DNA of 64,000 nucleotides from Azospirillum tabaci. GTDB lineage: Bacteria > Pseudomonadota > Alphaproteobacteria > Azospirillales > Azospirillaceae. Shown here one piece after another: positions 1 to 8,031 of the stretch; position 1 is the stretch's first letter, and each line of letters begins with the position of its first letter. Both the position numbers and the translations under genes were made by a program. The DNA is taken from contig NZ_JACCJY010000006.1 in NCBI RefSeq assembly GCF_014596085.1, positions 124,001-188,000 of the forward strand, written 5' to 3'. Below the pieces are notes generated by a model that worked only from the letters and a program-made list of their open reading frames with translations, was not told the origin of the DNA and searched no databases.

Positions 1-196
1 CCGTCACCAGCACGCCGCGCATGCCGTCCACGACCCGTTGCTGCTCGTCCTGGATCAGCGTCAGCAGGCGGTGGGCCTCCGCCTCGGCTTGGCGCTCGCC
101 CGCCTCGATGGCGGTCAGGCTGTTGTGGGCCAGGATGCCGATGGCCGGCAGGCTGGCGAGGAGAACGAGCAGGACAAGGCGGGTGAGAATGCTCAT
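1..196 (-). CDS. Membrane sensor protein, N-terminal fragment (cut by window edge)
   Basis: Only the first 65 residues lie in the window; the gene runs off the left end on the minus strand. The protein opens with MSILTRLVLLVLLASLPAIG, a short positive N-terminus followed by a strong hydrophobic segment (about residues 5-24). It continues into a charged, helical stretch rich in Glu, Gln and Arg that looks like the start of a periplasmic sensing domain. This pattern is typical of histidine kinases, diguanylate cyclases and chemoreceptors with a periplasmic four-helix or Cache-like sensor. The catalytic part is outside the window, so the class cannot be decided. No neighbour shares its operon inside the window. 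Confidence 0.6.
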   Translation of the reverse strand, partial: MSILTRLVLLVLLASLPAIGILAHNSLTAIEAGERQAEAEAHRLLTLIQDEQQRVVDGMRGVLVT

Positions 197-450
197 CGGC
201 AGCCCGGGAACAGCACGGCGGAAGGGAACGGCACAACCCTGCACTTCCCAAGGGGCGGACGGCACCCCGGGTCCGATGCACGCCGTCGTATCCGCGGCAG
301 CGGTGTCCCGCTACCCCGCCGGCCACATCCTTACCTTGCGTTTACCAAATGGAGGGACCGCGCTCAACCGACTATTTCGCATACGAATTATAAAGGCGCC
401 GGAGGAACGGGTGCCCGATGCCCCGGCGCCTCGGGATTTTCCGCCCGCCC

Positions 451-1035
451 TCAGGCGGACTCGGCGATGGACTCGACGCTGCCGTCGAGCGCCATGAGCA
501 GCAGTTCCACCTCCATTCCGGGATTCCGCGCCTTGATCGCGGCGCCCAGCGCGCGGAGTTGCTCGGCGTGGGCGGCGGTTTCCTTTTTCGGGTCCGCCGC
601 GACGTCCGTTTTCAGGAAGACCCGGTAGGCGCCGCAGTCGCGGTGGTCCATGACCATCACGCGCTTGATCCGGTGCAGTTGCTTGGCGACCGCCACATGG
701 TCCCAGAAGGCCTCGCCCCATGCCTTCTTCTGGTCGGTCAGGGCGCCCAGCGACGCGCCGGCCAGGATCACATGGTCGTAGCGGTTGGTCAGCCCACGCC
801 CGTCCATATAACGGCCGATGTCGTCGATCAGCCGGTAATCCATGCAGGAGAGCAGAAGCGCGTCCACCTCCCCACCGGGCTGGGCGGCGTGGGCGGCTCC
901 GACGGTCAGGGGCGCCATCACCGCGGCACCGGCGCCCAGCGTGGCGATTTTCAGAAAGGTCCGGCGGGAGTCGTGCCGAAGGCTGCCGCAGCAGGTCGAG
1001 CCCAAGCCGGTTCCGGAGCTTTGTCGGTACTGCAT
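451..1035 (-). CDS. Tat-exported beta-carbonic-anhydrase-like protein
   Basis: A 194-residue protein with a twin-arginine signal (SRRTFLKIA, residues 23-31, then a hydrophobic stretch ending near AHA at 48-50). The mature part carries the zinc-site pattern of beta carbonic anhydrases: C64-x-D66-x-R68 in SCMDYR, and H131-x-x-C134 in DHRDCG. Both cysteines and the histidine needed to bind zinc are kept, so reversible CO2 hydration in the periplasm is plausible. It is shorter than housekeeping beta-CAs and may have another substrate. The start at 1035 is preferred because a GGAGA ribosome site precedes it and the Tat motif sits at the expected distance; longer upstream reading is low-complexity shadow sequence. 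Confidence 0.8.
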   Translation of the reverse strand: MQYRQSSGTGLGSTCCGSLRHDSRRTFLKIATLGAGAAVMAPLTVGAAHAAQPGGEVDALLLSCMDYRLIDDIGRYMDGRGLTNRYDHVILAGASLGALTDQKKAWGEAFWDHVAVAKQLHRIKRVMVMDHRDCGAYRVFLKTDVAADPKKETAAHAEQLRALGAAIKARNPGMEVELLLMALDGSVESIAESA

Positions 1036-1234
1036 GAGGTCTCCACGTCGTTGAGATTTCGTGGGGCCGAACGCCCGTGGAAACCGCAGTACATCACCGT
1101 CCCGGCCATGGCACCGACTTGGAGAATTTCTTTCATGGAACAGAAAGCCACAACTTGATGACAGGACTATGCAGGCAATCCGGAAGGAAGACCTTGGCTT
1201 TGTCACCCGGCAGCTTCGTTGGACAGGCCCAAAA

Positions 1235-1272
1235 GGAAACGGGCCGCTTCCCGGAAGGGAAACGGCCCGTTC
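1235..1272 (-). terminator. Rho-independent terminator of the small secreted-protein gene
   Basis: Arms GAACGGGCCG and CGGCCCGTTTC pair around a short spacer. Read on the minus strand the stem is followed by a T-rich run (TTTCCTTTT). It lies just downstream of the small gene ending at 1304. Confidence 0.7.
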
Positions 1273-1303
1273 GGCATGGTGCTGCCGGTGTTGCGTTGCT
1301 GGA

Positions 1304-1477
1304 TCAGCCGCGGGTGCTGCCCGAAGCCCGGTCGCCGGTGGCGACCGTGTCGCTGGCCGGCTTCTGCGTGCCGGCACTGGCGCTGTGGCTGGAGGAGCAA
1401 TCCGCGCTGGCGACCCCCGCCGTCAGGAGGGCGGCGAGACCGAACAGAACGGCTACCGGCTTGGCTCCATGAGACAT
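1304..1477 (-). CDS. Small secreted protein, unidentified
   Basis: A 57-residue product that begins MSHGAKPVAVLFGLAALL, with a clear Sec-type signal and a probable cleavage after ASA near residue 24. The mature part is about 33 residues, rich in Ser, Ala, Thr and Gly with a single Cys, and shows no domain I recognise. Translation is well supported: a near-perfect anti-Shine-Dalgarno site (AAGGAGGTGA, 1482-1491) sits a few bases before the ATG, and a good terminator follows the stop. It is monocistronic. A small envelope protein or lipoprotein-like peptide is the simplest view, but the Cys lies just after the predicted cleavage site without a clear lipobox. Function is unknown. Confidence 0.65.
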   Translation of the reverse strand: MSHGAKPVAVLFGLAALLTAGVASADCSSSHSASAGTQKPASDTVATGDRASGSTRG

Positions 1478-1574
1478 TGGATCACCTCCTTTCAAAACTG
1501 TTGAACACCGCAACAGCATGTGAGGATGATCCGGCGCGAGTCAACGCCCTATACCGCCCGTACAGGGTGCGAGT

Positions 1575-1712
1575 CCCTCTCCCGCCCCGGGAGAGGGTGG
1601 CCCGGAGGGCCGGGTGAGGGTCTCACGAGAATCAAGGCGCCGGTCCTTGCCTGCACCCTCACCCTTCCCACGCTTCGCGCGGGCCCCTTCCCTCTCCCGG
1701 GGCGGGAGAGGG
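1575..1712. repeat. Pair of REP-type palindromes in opposite orientation
   Basis: Two hairpins of the form CCCTCTCCC-n-GGGAGAGGG occur at 1575-1597 and 1690-1712. Their flanks are also complementary to each other (GGGTGAGGGT near 1613, ACCCTCACCC near 1656). This paired, inverted layout is that of bacterial REP/BIME elements. It sits in the intergenic space downstream of tarD. Confidence 0.65.
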
Positions 1713-1726
1713 TGTGGCAAGTCCGA

Positions 1727-2899
1727 TCACGCCGTCTCCAGCGCCTCCCGCATGGTGCGGAACAGCTCCGCCTTATCCTCGAAGCCGATGCCCGGAAGCT
1801 CGGGCAGGCGGACGCGCCCGTCCTCCACAGCGATGCTGTCGGCGAAGCCGCAGAAGGGCTTGAACACATCCGGGTAGGACTCGTTGCCGCCCAGATGCAG
1901 GCCGGCGGCGATGTTCAGCGACATCTGGTGGCCGCCGTGCGGCACCACGCGGCGGCTCGACCAGCCGTTCTCCGTCAGCATGTCCAGGGTGCGCATGTAC
2001 TCGACGAGGCCGTAGCTGAGCGCGCAGTCGAACTGCAGCCAGTCGCGGTCCGGGCGCATGCCGCCGTGGCGGATCAGGTTGCGGGCGTCCTGGTGGCTGA
2101 ACAGGTTCTCGCCCGTCGCCATGGGGCCGTCATAGTGGTTCGCCAGCTCGGCCTGGAGCGCGTAGTCGAGCGGGTCGCCGGCCTCCTCGTACCAGAACAG
2201 GTTGTAGGGCTTCAGCGCTTCGGCGTAGGCGATGGCGGTCTTCAGGTCGAAACGGCCGTTGGCGTCCACGCAGAGGTTCTGCCCATCGCCGACCACCTCA
2301 AGCACCGCCTCGATGCGGCGCAGGTCGTCCTCCAGCGAGGTGGCGCCGATCTTCATCTTCACGACCTTGTAGCCGCGGTCGCGGTAGCTGCGCATCTCGT
2401 CCTGGAGCGCCTCCACCCCCTTGCCGGGGTAGTAGTAGCCGCCCGCGGCGTAGACCCAGACCGACTCGTCGGCCACGCCGCCGCGGTAGCGGTCGGCGAG
2501 CACACGGTAGAGCGGCTTGCCGGCGATCTTCGCCACGGCGTCCCACACCGCCATGTCGATGGTGCCCACCGCGACCGAGCGTTCGCCGTGGCCGCCCGGC
2601 TTCTCGTTGGTCATCAGCCGCGCCCAGATCTTGAACGGGTCCAGGTTGCCGTTCGCCTCGTCGATCAGGCTGTCGGGGGCGGCCGAGGCCAGACGGGGGA
2701 TGAAGCGCTCCCGCATCAGGCCGCCGGCGCCGTAGCGGCCGTTGGAGTTGAAGCCGTAGCCGATCACCGGCTTGCCGTCGCGCACCACGTCGGTGATGAC
2801 CGCCACGGTGGAGCAGGTCATCTGGCTGAAGTCGATGTAGGCGTTGGCGATGTCGGACTTGATGCCGACGGTCTTTTCCCGAATCTCCACGATGCGCAT
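1727..2899 (-). CDS. tarD: D(-)-tartrate dehydratase, enolase superfamily
   Basis: A 390-residue cytosolic enzyme expected to dehydrate D-tartrate to oxaloacetate. The sequence follows the Bradyrhizobium TarD pattern closely: YIDFSQMT near the N-terminus, the NEKPGGHGERSVAVGTIDM block, the catalytic KMK motif in KVVKMKIG, metal ligands in VDANGR, WYEEAGDPLDY and ATGENLFSH, and the catalytic His in VPHGGHQMSLN. Length equals the family norm. The ATG at 2899 follows an AGGGAAG site. It is transcribed away from a LysR-type regulator, the usual arrangement for a substrate-inducible catabolic gene. Mandelate racemase relatives share the fold, but the GGHGERSVA and YAAGGYYYPGKG blocks are tartrate-dehydratase-like. 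Confidence 0.9.
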   Translation of the reverse strand: MRIVEIREKTVGIKSDIANAYIDFSQMTCSTVAVITDVVRDGKPVIGYGFNSNGRYGAGGLMRERFIPRLASAAPDSLIDEANGNLDPFKIWARLMTNEKPGGHGERSVAVGTIDMAVWDAVAKIAGKPLYRVLADRYRGGVADESVWVYAAGGYYYPGKGVEALQDEMRSYRDRGYKVVKMKIGATSLEDDLRRIEAVLEVVGDGQNLCVDANGRFDLKTAIAYAEALKPYNLFWYEEAGDPLDYALQAELANHYDGPMATGENLFSHQDARNLIRHGGMRPDRDWLQFDCALSYGLVEYMRTLDMLTENGWSSRRVVPHGGHQMSLNIAAGLHLGGNESYPDVFKPFCGFADSIAVEDGRVRLPELPGIGFEDKAELFRTMREALETA

Positions 2900-3000
2900 G
2901 GCGCTGCTTCCCTTTGGCTTGTCCGATGCCCTCGGCCGCAGGATAGGGATGGACGGGACCGCCGGGCCAATGCCAGTTTCCAATCGCATGATGCGCGTCC

Positions 3001-3049
3001 GGCATGATGGCCGGCATGATGGCCGGCATGATGGCCGGCATGATGGGCC
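3001..3049. repeat. 12-bp tandem repeat in the tarD/LysR divergent promoter
   Basis: Three exact copies of GGCATGATGGCC are followed by a fourth, imperfect copy. The unit contains the near-dyad ATGGCCGGCAT. The array occupies the space between the divergent tarD and LysR genes, ending 27 bp before the regulator start, so it may be an operator array or a replication-slippage tract. Confidence 0.85.
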
Positions 3050-3076
3050 GACGGAACATGGGCTGGCGGAACGGCG

Positions 3077-4024
3077 ATGGAACTGAACTGGCTCGAGGAT
3101 TTCCTCGCCCTGGCGGAGTGCGGCAACTTCTCCCGCGCGGCGGAGGGGCGCAACCTGACCCAGCCGGCCTTCAGCCGCCGCATCCGTGCGCTGGAGGATT
3201 GGACCGGCACGCCGCTGTTCGACCGCAGCACCCAGCCGGTCGGGCTGACCGAGGCCGGGCGCCGTTTCCGCCCCTTCGCCGACGAGACGGTGCGCCGCCT
3301 CCTGCAGGGGCGGGAGGAGGCGCGGCTGGCCGGCGGGGCGGCGGCCACGGCGCTGCGCTTCGCGGCGACCCACGCGCTGTCGCTGACCTTCTTCCCGACC
3401 TGGCTGAGCCGGCTGGAGGGACAGGCGCGGCTGGGCGCCATCCATCTGCTGTCCGACAGCATGCAGGCCTGCGAGCAGGTGATGACGCAGGGGCAGGCGC
3501 AGTTCCTGCTGTGCCACGCCCATGCGGCGGCCCCCTCCCGGCTGGAGGCCGGAGCCTTCCGCTCGGCCGCGGTGGGAAGCGACCGTCTGGTGCCGGTCTC
3601 CGCGCCGGACGAGTCCGGTGCGCCGCGGCACCGCTTGTCCGGTGGCGGGGCCGCCCTGCCCCATCTCGCCTACAGCCCGGAATCCGGCATGGGGCGCATC
3701 GTCACGGCGGCGCGCGGCGCCTTTCCGGCTCCGCTGGCGCTCGACACCGTCTTCACGTCGCACCTTGCCGCGGTGCTGCGCACGCTGGCCCGTGACGGGC
3801 GCGGCGTGGCTTGGCTGCCGGACAGCCTGATCGCCGAGGATCTGGCGCAGGGACGGTTGGTGCGGGCCGGCGGGGCGGGTTGGGAAATCCCGGTGGAGGT
3901 CCGCCTCTACCGCCCGCGTGCCCGCCAGAGCCCGGCGGCGGAGGCCTTCTGGGCGCTGGTCGCGGCCCCGGTGCCGGAAGAGGCGCAGGAACAGGCAACG
4001 CAGGATGGGAGGGAACGGGAGTGA
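3077..4024 (+). CDS. LysR-type regulator, HypT (YjiE)-like
   Basis: A 315-residue LysR regulator. The N-terminal winged helix-turn-helix (about residues 1-62) reads WLEDFLALAECGNFSRAA then LTQPAFSRRIRALE, which resembles E. coli HypT, a hypochlorite-responsive LysR protein. The effector domain follows (about 90-295). It is divergent from tarD across the 12-bp repeat array and is the obvious candidate regulator of tarD, perhaps with tartrate as ligand; the HypT resemblance may reflect only shared ancestry. Its stop overlaps the GTG start of the GST gene (GTGA), so the two are translationally coupled. The start is supported by position and by the domain beginning at residue 4. Confidence 0.85.
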   Translation: MELNWLEDFLALAECGNFSRAAEGRNLTQPAFSRRIRALEDWTGTPLFDRSTQPVGLTEAGRRFRPFADETVRRLLQGREEARLAGGAAATALRFAATHALSLTFFPTWLSRLEGQARLGAIHLLSDSMQACEQVMTQGQAQFLLCHAHAAAPSRLEAGAFRSAAVGSDRLVPVSAPDESGAPRHRLSGGGAALPHLAYSPESGMGRIVTAARGAFPAPLALDTVFTSHLAAVLRTLARDGRGVAWLPDSLIAEDLAQGRLVRAGGAGWEIPVEVRLYRPRARQSPAAEAFWALVAAPVPEEAQEQATQDGRERE

Positions 4025-4662
4025 GCGGAGCGGACTACAGGCTCTATGGGGTCCCCGGCTGGGGGTCCGTCCTGACGGAAGCGATGCTGGTCCAGTGCGG
4101 CGTTCCCTTCGTCGTCGAGGACGTCGAGGGCTTCGACACGCAGGGAGAGGCGCGGCGGAGGCTGCTGGCGCTGAACCCGCTGGGACAGATTCCGACCCTG
4201 GTCCTGCCGGACGGGACGGTGATGACGGAGAGCGCGGCCATCGCGCTTCTGCTGGCCGAACGGCACCCGGACGCCGGGCTGGCGCCACCGCCGTACGCAC
4301 CGGAGCGCGCCACCTTCCTTCGGCTGCTCGTATGGATGGTGGCGAACGTCTATCCGACCTTCACCTACGGCGATTATCCGGAGCGCTGGGTGACGGAGGC
4401 ACCGGAGACACTCGGTGCGTCGATGGTGGAGCACCGCAAGACGCTGTGGCTCTGGCTGGAGTCGCGGTTGGGCGGTGGCCCTTGGGTGCTGGGGGAGCGC
4501 TTCAGCGCGCTCGACATCTACGTCGGGGCGATGGTGCACTGGCGGCCCCGCCGCGACTGGTTCGCGGAACACTGCCCGAAGTTGTCGGGTGTGGCGGAGC
4601 GGGTGCTTGTCCTGCCGAATCTGGCACCGGTCTGGAACCGGAACTTCACGCCAGCATCCTGA
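4021..4662 (+). CDS. Glutathione S-transferase family protein
   Basis: A 213-residue cytosolic protein with the two GST domains. The N-terminal thioredoxin-like part (about 1-80) holds LNPLGQIPTLVLPDG with the conserved cis-proline and then TESAAIALLLAE, which binds the glutathione gamma-glutamyl group. The helical C-terminal domain follows, with the FSALDIYVG motif. The GTG start is chosen because it overlaps the LysR stop as GTGA and begins the domain at the right place; longer upstream reading would run over the LysR gene. A GST coupled to a HypT-like regulator would suit oxidative or electrophile stress, but this is inference. The substrate is unknown. Confidence 0.85.
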   Translation: MSGADYRLYGVPGWGSVLTEAMLVQCGVPFVVEDVEGFDTQGEARRRLLALNPLGQIPTLVLPDGTVMTESAAIALLLAERHPDAGLAPPPYAPERATFLRLLVWMVANVYPTFTYGDYPERWVTEAPETLGASMVEHRKTLWLWLESRLGGGPWVLGERFSALDIYVGAMVHWRPRRDWFAEHCPKLSGVAERVLVLPNLAPVWNRNFTPAS

Positions 4663-4692
4663 ACCGAACGCCCAGAGGCGTCTTCATACAGC

Positions 4693-4720
4693 ACGGGGGC
4701 GGCCATTGGGCCGCCCCCGT
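4693..4720. terminator. Bidirectional hairpin between convergent genes
   Basis: Arms ACGGGGGCGGC (4693-4703) and GCCGCCCCCGT (4710-4720) pair perfectly around a 6-base loop. It lies between the GST gene and the convergent small gene. No long T-run follows on either side. Confidence 0.65.
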
Positions 4721-4727
4721 TCGACAA

Positions 4728-4865
4728 TCAACGCTCGTTGATGGCGCGGTAGACGATGTAGGCCGGGGTCGCGCGCAGCCAGGCGGCGAGGAATTCGCGA
4801 ACGGCCTGGAAGGCGGAGGACTGGGCGCGGCCGTTGCCGATGTGGGTGTAGGTCGAGCTGTTCAT
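4728..4865 (-). CDS. Small protein, unidentified (45 residues)
   Basis: The product begins MNSSTYTHIGNG and ends with an amphipathic, aromatic helix (AVREFLAAWLRATPAY). There is no signal peptide or clear transmembrane segment. A GGAG site stands about 7 bases before the ATG at 4865, which is preferred over an upstream in-frame start at 4919 that would add 18 residues and lacks such a site. The size and the amphipathic C-terminal helix resemble the many short DUF1127-like proteins of alphaproteobacteria, but I cannot match the family signature. A hairpin terminator follows and an AT-rich promoter region with a dyad precedes it, so it is a well-delimited single gene. Confidence 0.6.
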   Translation of the reverse strand: MNSSTYTHIGNGRAQSSAFQAVREFLAAWLRATPAYIVYRAINER

Positions 4866-4926
4866 GATGGTCTCCAATCGTTGGGAGGCGTTATCGGGGG
4901 CGTTGTTCGTTGAGACCAATATGCTC

Positions 4927-4943
4927 TGGTATACCTAATACCA
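4927..4943. promoter_or_regulatory. Inverted repeat upstream of the 45-residue protein gene
   Basis: TGGTAT and ATACCA form a perfect dyad separated by 5 bases, in an AT-rich stretch 62 bp upstream of the start at 4865. The half sites resemble those of the dyad at 14889 but in reverse order. It is a candidate operator of an unknown regulator. Confidence 0.4.
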
Positions 4944-5111
4944 CACGCGCGCTTATTGCAGGGCAGACCCCGAAAAACGAAACGCTTTCAATGCTTTAGC
5001 CATCTGATATTCGGCCTTGCGAACTGTTTGACTAGCCAATCCCGGATTCTTGCGGCATCGTGGAAGGCGGCGGTCTAGTCAAAGCCGCCGCACCACCCCA
5101 CTTCTGGTGTC

Positions 5112-6110
5112 ATGCCGCGCGACGACAGCCAGCCCCGCTTTCCAGCCGTCCCATCCGACCACTGGGACGGGCGCCGTTTCTTCAACCCGCACGCCGACAC
5201 GGACAAGAGCCCGCGCGAGTTGTGGCGGCTTTACAAGGCGCGCGGCCCGCGCTGGACTCCGCCGGACCCGCAACCGCCCCGCCTCTTCCGCGCCATCACC
5301 CCGGCGCGGGGCGAGGTCGCGGTGACCTTCATCGGGCAGGCGACCTTTCTGATCCAGATCGGCGGGGCAGCCTTCCTGACCGACCCCGTCTATTCCGACC
5401 ACGCTGGCCCCTTCGGGCGGCTGGGGCCGAAGCGGGTGCGTCCGCCCGCGGTGCGGATGGAGGACCTGCCGGCCATCGACGCGGTGCTGCTCAGCCACAA
5501 CCATTACGACCATCTCGACGCCCCGACGCTCCGCCATCTGGCGCGACGGCGCGGTGTGCCGCAGGTGATGACGGGCCTCGGCAACGGCCCGATGATGCGC
5601 CGGGCCGGCTTCGACGCGGTGCACGAGTTGGACTGGTGGGACAGCCTGCCCGGCCCGCACGGCACCCGGATCACCTTCGTCCCGGCGCAGCACTGGTCCT
5701 CCCGCACCCCCTTCGACCGGCGCAAGACCCTGTGGGGCGGCTTCGTGGTCGAGACGCCGGAGGCCGCCGTCTATTTCGCGGGCGACAGCGGCTATTGTCC
5801 GCATTTCCGGGAGATCGGGCGGCGGTTCGGCACCATTGATGTGGCCCTGCTGCCGATCGGCGCCTACGAGCCGCGCTGGTTCATGGCCGCCCAGCACATG
5901 GATCCGGCGGATGCCGTGCGGGCGCACCGCGACCTGGGGGCACGGCACAGCGTCGCCATGCATTTCGGCACCTTCCAGTTGACCGCGGAAGGCATCGACG
6001 CTCCCATCCGGGCGTTGCACCACGCCCTGGCCGAACAGGCGGTCGACCCCAGCCATTTCGCTGTCCCCGGCTTCGGTGAACCCCTGCGCTTCAGCCGCCC
6101 CTCGGCCTAG
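5112..6110 (+). CDS. MBL-fold metallohydrolase, NAPE-PLD/UlaG-like
   Basis: A 332-residue protein with the metallo-beta-lactamase fold. The metal-binding motif HNHYDH is at about residues 133-138, preceded by the family hallmarks FIGQATFLIQ and TDPVYSDHAGP, and further ligands appear in YFAGDSGY and MHFGTFQL. The tryptophan-rich part around ELDWWDS and QHWSSRTPFD matches bacterial homologues of N-acylphosphatidylethanolamine-hydrolysing phospholipase D, so a phosphodiesterase acting on lipids or other phosphodiesters is likely. No signal peptide is visible, which puts it in the cytosol. It is monocistronic with an AT-rich upstream region. The exact substrate cannot be read from the sequence. 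Confidence 0.8.
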   Translation: MPRDDSQPRFPAVPSDHWDGRRFFNPHADTDKSPRELWRLYKARGPRWTPPDPQPPRLFRAITPARGEVAVTFIGQATFLIQIGGAAFLTDPVYSDHAGPFGRLGPKRVRPPAVRMEDLPAIDAVLLSHNHYDHLDAPTLRHLARRRGVPQVMTGLGNGPMMRRAGFDAVHELDWWDSLPGPHGTRITFVPAQHWSSRTPFDRRKTLWGGFVVETPEAAVYFAGDSGYCPHFREIGRRFGTIDVALLPIGAYEPRWFMAAQHMDPADAVRAHRDLGARHSVAMHFGTFQLTAEGIDAPIRALHHALAEQAVDPSHFAVPGFGEPLRFSRPSA

Positions 6111-6225
6111 CGGCGGAAGAGGATTCGCCCAGCGGCCTATGGCGCAAGAGTCATGGACGGGACCGCGCGGATCGGAGTAACGCCTTGAGGGACAGCAGCC
6201 ACCACAAAGGCGGAGCCGGGCGCAA

Positions 6226-6432
6226 ATGCAATTGGAAATCAATGCCTTCGTCAGTTCCCTCGGCAGCGAATCGGACCATGGACCCGACGCGTTGGAGCGG
6301 GTACGGGACAGCATGCGGTCCCTGGCGGACACGCTCGCCGCGCTGAACCTCGGCATTGTTCTGGAAGTGCGCGACGTGCAACGCTTGCAAACCGTCGCCC
6401 GCATCGTTCAGGCCAACACGCCGAACCGCTGA
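6226..6432 (+). CDS. Small hypothetical protein (68 residues)
   Basis: The product MQLEINAFVSSLG... is acidic and helical, with heptad-like leucines (LADTLAALNLGIVLEVRDV), and has no signal or membrane segment. Only a weak purine-rich site precedes the ATG. Codon choice is GC-rich at third positions like its neighbours, which favours a real gene over chance. It is convergent with the next gene, only 9 bp away. I do not recognise a family; a small adaptor or regulator is possible but unsupported. Confidence 0.45.
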   Translation: MQLEINAFVSSLGSESDHGPDALERVRDSMRSLADTLAALNLGIVLEVRDVQRLQTVARIVQANTPNR

Positions 6433-6441
6433 GGGTCCCTC

Positions 6442-7020
6442 TTACCGCCGCAACGGGCAGGCCCGGCGGGCCAGCCGGGCGTTCAGGTCGCTGGTTTCCA
6501 CCACCGGCTCGCCCTGGCTGCGCATCACGAAACCGAAGGTGTCCAACACACGGTCGAGGACGATCTCCTGGTCGTCCGGGCGGCGGCTGACCATCACCAC
6601 GGCGTAGCCGGCGGAACGGGCCACCGCCGGTTCCCCGCGCAGGCCGCGCACGCCCCAGCCGGCCAGCGCGGTCTTGCAGCGGAACAACTCCACCGACAGG
6701 CCCGCACCCCCGGTCGCCCCGGCCACCACATAGCCGGCGGCCACCGCCAGCGGCGCGAGCAGCCCGTCCCAGTCCAGACAGTCCTCCCGCGACACCCACA
6801 TGCCACCGACCGAGCAGGGGGCGGTGCCGATGGCCTCGCCCAGCCCGGCGCGGAAGGCGCGCAGCGCCTCCACCGCCTCCGCCGCGGGCATCGGCTCCAC
6901 CCGGTTGCCGTCCGGCATCAGCATCAGGCGCCCCGCCCACTCGGTGGAGGGGGGAAGCTGCTCGGTGAGGCGGGCGAGGAGGGCTTCGCGCGCCTGGGCA
7001 AAGGGAACGACCTTGGACAT
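6442..7020 (-). CDS. Conserved hypothetical protein (192 residues)
   Basis: The protein starts MSKVVPFAQAREALLARL and has no signal peptide, transmembrane segment or motif I can name. The central part is Gly/Ala/Val-rich (PLAVAAGYVVAGATGGAG) and the C-terminal half is a mixed alpha/beta sequence with DDQEIVLDRVLDTFGFV. The ATG at 7020 is preferred because longer reading upstream gives an Arg-rich shadow sequence; no strong ribosome site is visible. It is convergent with the 68-residue gene and divergent from the tRNA pair. Function unknown. Confidence 0.6.
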   Translation of the reverse strand: MSKVVPFAQAREALLARLTEQLPPSTEWAGRLMLMPDGNRVEPMPAAEAVEALRAFRAGLGEAIGTAPCSVGGMWVSREDCLDWDGLLAPLAVAAGYVVAGATGGAGLSVELFRCKTALAGWGVRGLRGEPAVARSAGYAVVMVSRRPDDQEIVLDRVLDTFGFVMRSQGEPVVETSDLNARLARRACPLRR

Positions 7021-7233
7021 GGGGGACGGAGACCAGCGGCAGATGACGGGAACCGGAGCCGGAAGGAAGCGAAAGCCGCGCCTCCTGTCAACCGACGCGC
7101 GAGGCCTTCGCCACATTTCCGCCCCATTGTCACGGCCCTGCATCGCCGCCGCGGGCGTGGCGCAGAAAATCCCGCCAGCCTTTCGATTTCCCCTTGCCAG
7201 CCCCCGGAAAGGGGCTTATAAGCCGGCCTCCGT

Positions 7234-7309
7234 TCCGGATTAGCTCAGTCGGTAGAGCAGCGGACTGTTAATCCGCGTGTCGCTGGTTCGAGTCCAGCAT
7301 CCGGAGCCA
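7234..7309 (+). tRNA. tRNA-Asn (GTT)
   Basis: A 76-base cloverleaf: acceptor arms TCCGGAT and ATCCGGA, D-arm with GCTCAGTCGGTAGAGC, anticodon GTT at 7267-7269, T-arm with GGTTCGAGTCC, and an encoded GCCA end. The anticodon assigns it to asparagine. It is 4 bp from tRNA-Asp and probably cotranscribed. Confidence 0.97.
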
Positions 7310-7313
7310 TATT

Positions 7314-7390
<77 letters not shown>

Positions 7391-7425
7391 CCTTCCCTCA
7401 CCGGTGGCCTTCTCCCCCCTCTCCC

Positions 7426-8031
7426 TCATCGCATCACGGTGACCGTGGCAGCCTCCGTCCGGCTGATCACCACCTCGTCGCCGGGCTTCACCGTGTCCAG
7501 CCCCTGCACCTCCGGCGGGACCGGAACCGTGCGCGTGCGGCCCTGCGGCCCGCGCAGCGTGACCATCCGCCGGCCGAGGTCGACGGCCTCGACGACCTCC
7601 GTCACCCGGGTGGTGGTGATCGCCGACGCGCGCGGCATCTCGCCGACCGCGGCGCGATCCGTGCTGCTCCGTTGAATGGCGCCCGGCCCGCCGCCCGGCG
7701 GCTGGGTGACGATGTTGGTCAGGCGGGCGTACTCGATCTGCACGGTGTCGCCCACCTTGATGCGGTCGAAGTTCCGCACCTCGCTTCCGGCGCTCACCGC
7801 CTCCTCCCGCCCATCCGGAAATTGCAGGATCACCGTCCGTGCCGCCTTGTCGATGCCGCGGACCTTGGCGGTGGAGCGGACATTCTCGACCATGGACAGC
7901 CGCGGCGTGGGCTCGACGCTCGCCGGCGCCATGGCGGCGGACGGCGGCGCGGTTTCGGACGCCGGCGCGCATCCCGCCAGGACCGCGCCGGTCAGGAACA
8001 CCGCCAGGACGGCACGGGTTTGGTGCTTCAT
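7426..8031 (-). CDS. Putative lipoprotein with two similar beta-rich halves
   Basis: A 201-residue protein with a lipoprotein signal: MKHQTRAVLAVFLTGAVLAGC, lipobox LAGC ending at Cys 21. The mature part has two related segments, VRGIDKAARTVILQFPDGRE with VKVGDTVQIEY-like text, and VEAVDLGRRMVTLRGPQGRT with VKPGDEVVISRTEA. Each reads as a small beta-barrel repeat found in periplasmic proteins annotated as copper/silver-efflux-like or YgiW-like, but the match is loose. The start at 8031 has a GGAGG site about 8 bases upstream. It is probably anchored in the inner or outer membrane facing the periplasm. No operon partner. Confidence 0.7.
   Translation of the reverse strand: MKHQTRAVLAVFLTGAVLAGCAPASETAPPSAAMAPASVEPTPRLSMVENVRSTAKVRGIDKAARTVILQFPDGREEAVSAGSEVRNFDRIKVGDTVQIEYARLTNIVTQPPGGGPGAIQRSSTDRAAVGEMPRASAITTTRVTEVVEAVDLGRRMVTLRGPQGRTRTVPVPPEVQGLDTVKPGDEVVISRTEAATVTVMR

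Noticed and set aside
3001..3049. A CRISPR-like array at 3001 (and at 51901).
   Set aside because: The units are 12 bp in direct contact with no spacers and no cas gene is near; both are simple tandem repeats.
1727..4300. An 857-residue minus-strand frame across tarD, the LysR gene and the GST gene.
   Set aside because: The part beyond 2899 is antisense to the LysR gene and has the Arg/Pro/Gly-rich look of a GC-driven shadow; tarD ends its family match at the ATG at 2899.
4927..4943. A third member of the ATACCTnnGTATA site family at 4927-4943.
   Set aside because: Its half sites are in the opposite order with a 5-base centre, so it does not match the two regulon sites.
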